DNA of 64,000 bases. Origin: Caldimonas thermodepolymerans (GTDB lineage: Bacteria > Pseudomonadota > Gammaproteobacteria > Burkholderiales > Burkholderiaceae_C). The position numbers and the translations under genes were made by a program. This document shows, piece by piece, positions 60,028 through 64,000 of the stretch. The DNA lies in the NCBI RefSeq assembly GCF_015476235.1, contig NZ_CP064338.1, positions 310,001-374,000 on the forward strand, in the 5' to 3' direction. The notes beneath the pieces are model-generated. The model saw nothing but the letters and a program-made list of their open reading frames with translations. It was not told the origin of the DNA and did not search any database. Within the stretch, counting starts at the first letter, position 1. Each line of letters opens with the position of its first letter.

Positions 60028-60106
60028 CGTGACAAGGATGCGGCACCGGGTGACGAGGCCCCCAGCCTACCCGCTTCCGGCCCCTGTTGCGCGGAGGGTG
60101 CGCCAA

Positions 60107-60136
60107 TTGCTGCGGCCCGAGGCGCAGTGCCATAAT
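60107..60136 (+). promoter_or_regulatory. probable corA promoter
   Basis: TTGCTG (60107-60112) and CATAAT (60131-60136) are 18 bases apart. Transcription would start near 60143, leaving a leader of about 168 bases before corA. Confidence 0.5.
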
Positions 60137-60142
60137 CGTGGA

Positions 60143-60310
60143 TCGTTCCCATCACGGAGACTTGCCTTGGACAGTTGTCACCCTCGGTGACCGTCCGCTC
60201 CAGCCGACGCCACAGCAGCGGTCGGGGCGAGACGGTTCAGTACCTCCCCACGTACCCGCTTGCTCGTTGTTCCGGCCGCTGATGCGCGGCCGGCCTCGGT
60301 TGGAGATTGC
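60143..60310 (+). promoter_or_regulatory. structured 5' leader of corA, candidate cis-regulatory RNA
   Basis: The leader contains GTCACC/GGTGAC (60177-60191), CCGAC/GTCGG around 60203-60225, and a stable CCGGCCGC/GCGGCCGG hairpin (60272-60293) just before the GGAG ribosome site. It does not look like the known mgtA or ykoK leaders. Magnesium-responsive control is a possibility suggested by the gene, not shown. Confidence 0.4.
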
Positions 60311-61273
60311 ATGCTCAATGTCTTCACGCTGTCGAACGGACGGCTCTACCAGGAAGAGATCGACCGCCCGGACACGCTGTCTCGCGTGCAGCCGGTGTGG
60401 GTCGACCTCGAGTCGCCGACCCCCGAGGAGATCCAGTGGGTCGGCGAGCGCTTCGGCCTGGAGATCCCCAGCGACGCGATCAGCGAGGACCTGGAAGAGT
60501 CGGCGCGCTTCTACGAGGAAGACAACGGCGAGCTGCACATCCGCTCCGACTTCCTGATCGAGGACGACGACGGCGCGCGCAACGTGCGCACCGCCTTCAT
60601 CCTGCGCGACAACGTGCTGTTCTCGATCCACAACGAGGACCTGCCGGTGTTCCGCCTGCTGCGCCTGCGCGGCCGCCGCATGCCGGGACTGATCGAGGGC
60701 GCCAAGGACGTGCTGCTCAAGCTCTACGACATGGACGCCGAGTACTCGGCCGACTCGCTCGAGGGCATCTACGACGACCTGGAAGTGGTCAGCTCGCGCG
60801 TGCTCAAGGGCGACGTGAGCGACACCGAGGCCGGCGAGGTGCTGGCCGCGATCGCCCGGGCGGAAGACTTGAACGGCCGCATCCGCCGCAACGTGATGGA
60901 AACGCGCCGCGCGGTCAGCTTCCTGATGCGCAGCCGCATGCTCAATGCCGAACAGTTCGAGGACGCGCGCCAGATCGTGCGCGACATCGACTCGCTCGAC
61001 TCGCACACGGCCTTCCTGTTCGACAAGATCAACTTCCTGATGGACGCCACCGTCGGCTTCATCAACATCAACCAGAACAAGATCATCCGCATCTTCTCGG
61101 TGGCCAGCGTCGCGCTGCTGCCGCCGACGCTGATCGCCAGCATCTACGGCATGAACTTCCAGCACATGCCGGAGCTGAGCTGGCGCTACGGCTACCCGTT
61201 CTCGATCGCGCTGATGGCCGCCTCGGTGATCGCGCCGTTCTGGTACTTCCGCCGCAAGGGCTGGCTCAAGTAA
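60311..61273 (+). CDS. corA: magnesium/cobalt transporter CorA
   Basis: A 320-residue pentameric ion channel. A large cytoplasmic N-terminal domain with long stalk helix (ESARFYEEDNGELHIRSDFL, DATVGFININQNKIIRIFSV) is followed by two C-terminal helices separated by the selectivity motif YGMNFQHMPE. GGAG before ATG 60311 decides the start against an ATG 51 bases upstream. It ends in an 8-bp overlap with the convergent oxidoreductase gene. Confidence 0.95.
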   Translation: MLNVFTLSNGRLYQEEIDRPDTLSRVQPVWVDLESPTPEEIQWVGERFGLEIPSDAISEDLEESARFYEEDNGELHIRSDFLIEDDDGARNVRTAFILRDNVLFSIHNEDLPVFRLLRLRGRRMPGLIEGAKDVLLKLYDMDAEYSADSLEGIYDDLEVVSSRVLKGDVSDTEAGEVLAAIARAEDLNGRIRRNVMETRRAVSFLMRSRMLNAEQFEDARQIVRDIDSLDSHTAFLFDKINFLMDATVGFININQNKIIRIFSVASVALLPPTLIASIYGMNFQHMPELSWRYGYPFSIALMAASVIAPFWYFRRKGWLK

Positions 61274-62225
61274 GCGATTCCGCGATGTGGCACGCCAGCG
61301 CCCGGCCGCTGGTCCAGGCGCGCTCGGCGCCGTCGGCCCCGTGCGTCCCGCACCAGGCATCGCCGCAGGCGCCCAGGCGCAGCCCGGCGTCCCAGCCGCA
61401 GGGCTCGGCCAGCGGCTGCGCGACGCGGGCCTGGCGCCACAGGTGGGCCTGGGCATGCGAGGGGCGCGCCAGCCGCACGCCGATGGCGCGCCCGAACGCA
61501 TCGAGCAGGCGCTGCACCACGTCGATCGGCCGCACGTCCAGGTTGTTGGCGCTCCAGTAGGCGCTGGCGTGCAGCACCCAGCGCGAGCCCTGGCGGGTGC
61601 GCGCGTCGCGCCGGGCGCTGCCCAGCACGTCCTCGGCACCGTTGCCGGCCAGCGCATCGCCGCGCAGCGGCAACGGCATCGGCCAGGCGGCGACGACGCT
61701 CCAGCACGGCTCGCTGCGCACCGCGCGCAGCGGCTCGGCCAGCGCCGGCGCCACGCCCAGCAGCGGCAGCGCCTGCTCGGGCGGCATCGCCACCGCGACC
61801 GCGTCGTAGTGCAGCTCGAGCCCGCGCGGCGGCGCCTGGTGGGTGCGCAGCCACCACTGCGCGCCGTCGCGCTCGAGCGCGGCGACCTCCAGCCCGGGGA
61901 CGACCTTCAAGCCTGCGGCCAGCCGGGCCGCGAAGGCCTGCATCGACGGCACGCCCAGCCACCGCCCCGGGCCCGACGGCGCGGGCGCGAGCATTCCGGC
62001 GCCGGCCCAGGCCTGCAGCGGCGCGGCAAACCCCGGCGTGGCGGCGGCGAGCTCCGGCAGGCCGTGGTCGCACGGGCCGATCGGGGTGGGCAGGCTGGCG
62101 CAGCGCCCGCCGGGGATGCGCTCGCGCTCCAGCACGGTCACGTCGTGGCCGGCCTCCTGCAGCGCGCGGGCGCAGGCCAGCCCGGCCAGCCCGGCGCCGA
62201 CGACGGCGATGCGGGCGGCGCTCAT
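61266..62225 (-). CDS. FAD-dependent NAD(P)/FAD oxidoreductase (renalase-like)
   Basis: A 319-residue flavoprotein. The Rossmann loop [19 protein letters not shown] is followed by LERERIPGGRCAS, and the C-terminal FAD region reads RLGACGDAWCG. The size and layout resemble renalase-like amine oxidases. It overlaps the NTF2-like gene by 4 bp and is the last gene of the cfa operon, which suggests a role in modifying or protecting membrane lipids. The substrate is unknown. Confidence 0.85.
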   Translation of the reverse strand: MSAARIAVVGAGLAGLACARALQEAGHDVTVLERERIPGGRCASLPTPIGPCDHGLPELAAATPGFAAPLQAWAGAGMLAPAPSGPGRWLGVPSMQAFAARLAAGLKVVPGLEVAALERDGAQWWLRTHQAPPRGLELHYDAVAVAMPPEQALPLLGVAPALAEPLRAVRSEPCWSVVAAWPMPLPLRGDALAGNGAEDVLGSARRDARTRQGSRWVLHASAYWSANNLDVRPIDVVQRLLDAFGRAIGVRLARPSHAQAHLWRQARVAQPLAEPCGWDAGLRLGACGDAWCGTHGADGAERAWTSGRALACHIAESLT

Positions 62226-62671
62226 GCGGGCTGGACCTTGCGGCGCAGCCAGCGCATCAGGTTGCCGACCAGGGGCAGCTTCTCGTAGAACTGGCCGGCC
62301 GCGTCCCAGTAGTCCTCGTGGTCGGTGATGCGCCCCTCGGCGTCGAGCACCAGGTGCGAGGAGCCGCGCACCGACTGCTCTTCCCCGCGGCGGCGGAAGC
62401 GGAACTGGAAGGTCCAGGTCAGCACGCAGTGGCTGCCCTGCACGACCGCGCGGGTGATGCAAAAGCGCGGCTCGTCCAGCGTCGCGTACATGTGGGCGTA
62501 GATGCGGCGCACCGCGTCGATGCCGCGCACCTCGTTGAACGGGTCCTTGAAGCGGCAGTCGGCGGCGTAGATCTCGCCCAGCCGCTCCAGCGCGGCGGGA
62601 CTGAGGCTTTCGAAGTACTGCACCAGCCGGGCGATGCGGGGCTCGCCCACGAGCGTTTCAGTGACGGACAT
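62222..62671 (-). CDS. NTF2/SnoaL-like domain protein
   Basis: A 149-residue single NTF2-like cone domain (LVQYFESLSPAALERLGEIY, CRFKDPFNEVRGIDAVRRIY, and DHEDYWDAAGQFYEKLP). Members occur as small isomerases, hydrolases or lipid-binding partners. TAAGCT ends 7 bases before ATG 62671, which may give an internal leaderless promoter. It lies 40 bp after cfa and overlaps the oxidoreductase start. The function here is unknown; similar genes commonly travel with cfa and DUF1365. Confidence 0.85.
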   Translation of the reverse strand: MSVTETLVGEPRIARLVQYFESLSPAALERLGEIYAADCRFKDPFNEVRGIDAVRRIYAHMYATLDEPRFCITRAVVQGSHCVLTWTFQFRFRRRGEEQSVRGSSHLVLDAEGRITDHEDYWDAAGQFYEKLPLVGNLMRWLRRKVQPA

Positions 62672-62711
62672 GCCCGGGAGCTTACCCCGTTGCCGCCGCG
62701 GCTGTTACATC

Positions 62712-63944
62712 TCAGGGCCGGCGCAGCGTGAACTGGACGACGCTGGTGTTGCGCCGGGCAAACGCGGCCTCGCAGTAGGCGAGGTAGAAGGTCCACATGC
62801 GCAGGAAGCGCGCGTCGAATCCCAGCGCGCGCACCTGCGGCTCCGCGGCGGTGAAGCGCTCGCGCCAGCGACGCAGCGTCTCGGCGTAGTCGGGGCCGAA
62901 GTCCAGCTCGTCGACGATCTCCAGGCCGGCGGCCCGGGCGCGTTCGCGGAACGCCGACGGCGAGGGCAGCAGCCCGCCCGGGAAGATGTACTGCTGGATG
63001 AAGTCGGTCGAGTGCAGGTAGCGCGCGAACAGGTCGTCGCGGATCACGATGGTCTGGATGCAGGCGCGGCCCTGCGGCCTGAGCAGCCGGTGCAGCGCGC
63101 GGAAGTAGGCGTCCCAGTACTCGCGCCCGACGGCCTCGAACATCTCGACCGAGCAGATCGCGTCGAACGGGCCCTCGTCCAGCTCGCGCCAGTCCTGCAG
63201 GCGCAGCTCGACCGACGCGCCCGGCCCGGCGCGCTGCATGGCCTCGCGGCCCCAGGCGAGCTGTTCCTGCGACAGCGTCAGGCCGGTGACGCGTGCCCCG
63301 AAGTCCTGCGCCGCCATCGCGGCGAGGCTGCCCCAGCCGCAGCCGATCTCGAGCAGGCGCTGGCCGGGGCCGATGCCGCACTGCACGAGCGCGCGGCGCA
63401 TCTTGGCGCGCTGCGCGGCCTCCAGCGGGCGGGCGAGGTCGCCCTCGAACCAGGCGCTGGAGTACGACATCGTCGCGTCCAGCCACAGGCGGTAGAAGTC
63501 GTTGCCCAGGTCGTAGTGGGCGTGGATGTTCTTGCGCGCCTGGCGGCGCGAGTTGCGCCGCAGCAGGTGGCGCAGCCGGTACAGCAGGCCGGCCCAGCGG
63601 CTGCCGTAGATCATCGCCTCCAGCTCGTTGCGGTTGAGCAGGAACAGCTCGAGCAGCCCGGCGAGGTCGGGCGAGGACCAGGCGCCGTCCATGTGGCTTT
63701 CGGCAAAGCCGATGTCGCCGGCGCGCAGCGTGCGCGCGCACACCGACCAGTCGTGCAGCTGCAGGCTCGCGTGGGGCGCCGCGCCGCTGCCGAAGCGCAG
63801 CGTGCCGACGCCGGCGGGCAGCTGCACCTCGAGCGTGCCGTGGCGCAGGCGTTGCAGCAGCCGCAGCGCGGCGCGCGCGCTGCGCGGGGCATTGGCGGGC
63901 AGGGAGGCGGCGGCGGGGATCGTGAGGACGTGGCCCTGGGTCAT
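62712..63944 (-). CDS. cfa: cyclopropane-fatty-acyl-phospholipid synthase family protein
   Basis: A 410-residue S-adenosylmethionine-dependent methyltransferase. The N-terminal helical lipid-interaction domain (LLELFLLNRNELEAMIYGSR) precedes the catalytic domain with SAM loop LEIGCGWGSLAAMAA, LSQEQLAWGREAM, and CSVEMFEAVGREYWDAY. The C-terminus has WTFYLAYCEAAF. It adds a methylene, or related one-carbon group, to unsaturated acyl chains of membrane phospholipids. Its start overlaps the upstream partial gene by 4 bp. Such paralogues beside DUF1365 may make modified fatty acids other than the standard cyclopropane. Confidence 0.92.
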   Translation of the reverse strand: MTQGHVLTIPAAASLPANAPRSARAALRLLQRLRHGTLEVQLPAGVGTLRFGSGAAPHASLQLHDWSVCARTLRAGDIGFAESHMDGAWSSPDLAGLLELFLLNRNELEAMIYGSRWAGLLYRLRHLLRRNSRRQARKNIHAHYDLGNDFYRLWLDATMSYSSAWFEGDLARPLEAAQRAKMRRALVQCGIGPGQRLLEIGCGWGSLAAMAAQDFGARVTGLTLSQEQLAWGREAMQRAGPGASVELRLQDWRELDEGPFDAICSVEMFEAVGREYWDAYFRALHRLLRPQGRACIQTIVIRDDLFARYLHSTDFIQQYIFPGGLLPSPSAFRERARAAGLEIVDELDFGPDYAETLRRWRERFTAAEPQVRALGFDARFLRMWTFYLAYCEAAFARRNTSVVQFTLRRP

Positions 63945-64000
63945 CGCGAGACGAAGCGGTCGGGAGCGGCGGGTTTGGTGAAGAACGGCACGCGCTTGAG
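63941..64000 (-). CDS. partial DUF1365-like protein, C-terminus only
   Basis: The last 19 codons of a gene entering from the right edge (LKRVPFFTKPAAPDRFVSR). Its stop overlaps the cfa start as TGA/ATG. The short tail fits the end of DUF1365 proteins, which usually precede this type of cfa gene, but the piece is too short to be sure. Confidence 0.6.
   Translation of the reverse strand, partial: LKRVPFFTKPAAPDRFVSR

Noticed and set aside
60143-60310. Known magnesium riboswitch (ykoK or mgtA type) before corA
   Set aside because: The leader lacks the conserved core sequences I know for these classes, so it is reported only as an unclassified structured leader.

Overview
The window is chromosomal DNA from a very GC-rich Gram-negative bacterium. 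The most likely source is a betaproteobacterium of the order Burkholderiales, in the Caldimonas/Leptothrix/Rubrivivax direction. This rests on gene content and order: amgK divergent from lptD-surA-rsmA, leuS-lptE-holA, dapB-bamE-fur, hpf-ptsN-hprK, DUF4148, CheZ and FliA. The genus is inference. About 65 protein genes are packed with very little spacing, and many neighbours overlap by 4 bp. I see no rRNA, tRNA, CRISPR array, insertion sequence or prophage.

Layout. 1-10.7 kb: an oxygenase/hydrolase pair with a LysR regulator, a large four-PAS hybrid histidine kinase, an Old Yellow Enzyme, a Bax-inhibitor-like membrane protein, ExoD and DUF2845 proteins, and a gene of unknown family. 10.8-16.9 kb: an ABC uptake operon of the polyamine type (ATPase, Tat-exported binding protein, two permeases) with a GntR regulator and an Asp/Glu-racemase-like protein. 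It is preceded by a textbook sigma-54 promoter, which suggests nitrogen-controlled uptake. 16.9-28.3 kb: HDOD protein, CheY-CheZ, an MmyB-type regulator, MaoC hydratase, a lipase-like hydrolase, M20 peptidase, RsmE, an AlkC-type repair protein, DUF4148/LysR and the cell-wall-recycling kinase AmgK. 28.4-32.8 kb: lptD, surA and rsmA (outer-membrane assembly and ribosome maturation). 33-34 kb: a secreted guanyl-specific ribonuclease with its barstar inhibitor, in DNA of visibly lower GC. 34.1-39.5 kb: NADP-malic enzyme divergent from a DctS/DctR-like two-component system. 39.5-44.1 kb: thiL, pgpA, pncC, ghrA, holA, lptE. 44.1-51 kb: leuS, dapB, bamE, fur, hprK, ptsN, hpf. 51.2-54.4 kb: an MCE/Mla-type lipid transport operon. 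54.5-64 kb: serA, a PAP2 phosphatase, a small zinc-ribbon-like protein, fliA with a small partner, a prolidase-family aminopeptidase, corA with a long structured leader, and an operon around cyclopropane-fatty-acid synthase that runs off the right end.

How the genes work together. Much of the window concerns the envelope: LPS export (LptD, LptE), beta-barrel assembly (SurA, BamE), lipid trafficking (MCE operon), phospholipid synthesis and modification (PgpA, Cfa) and peptidoglycan recycling (AmgK, DapB). A second theme is nutrient sensing: the sigma-54 operon, PTS-Ntr with HPr kinase, DctSR beside malic enzyme, and Fur. I found no clearly new multi-gene system. The points most worth following are the sigma-54 promoter with paired upstream sites, the RNase/barstar module with its own promoter, the corA leader, a group of long perfect inverted repeats in divergent intergenic regions, and a recurring promoter layout that predicts leaderless mRNAs.
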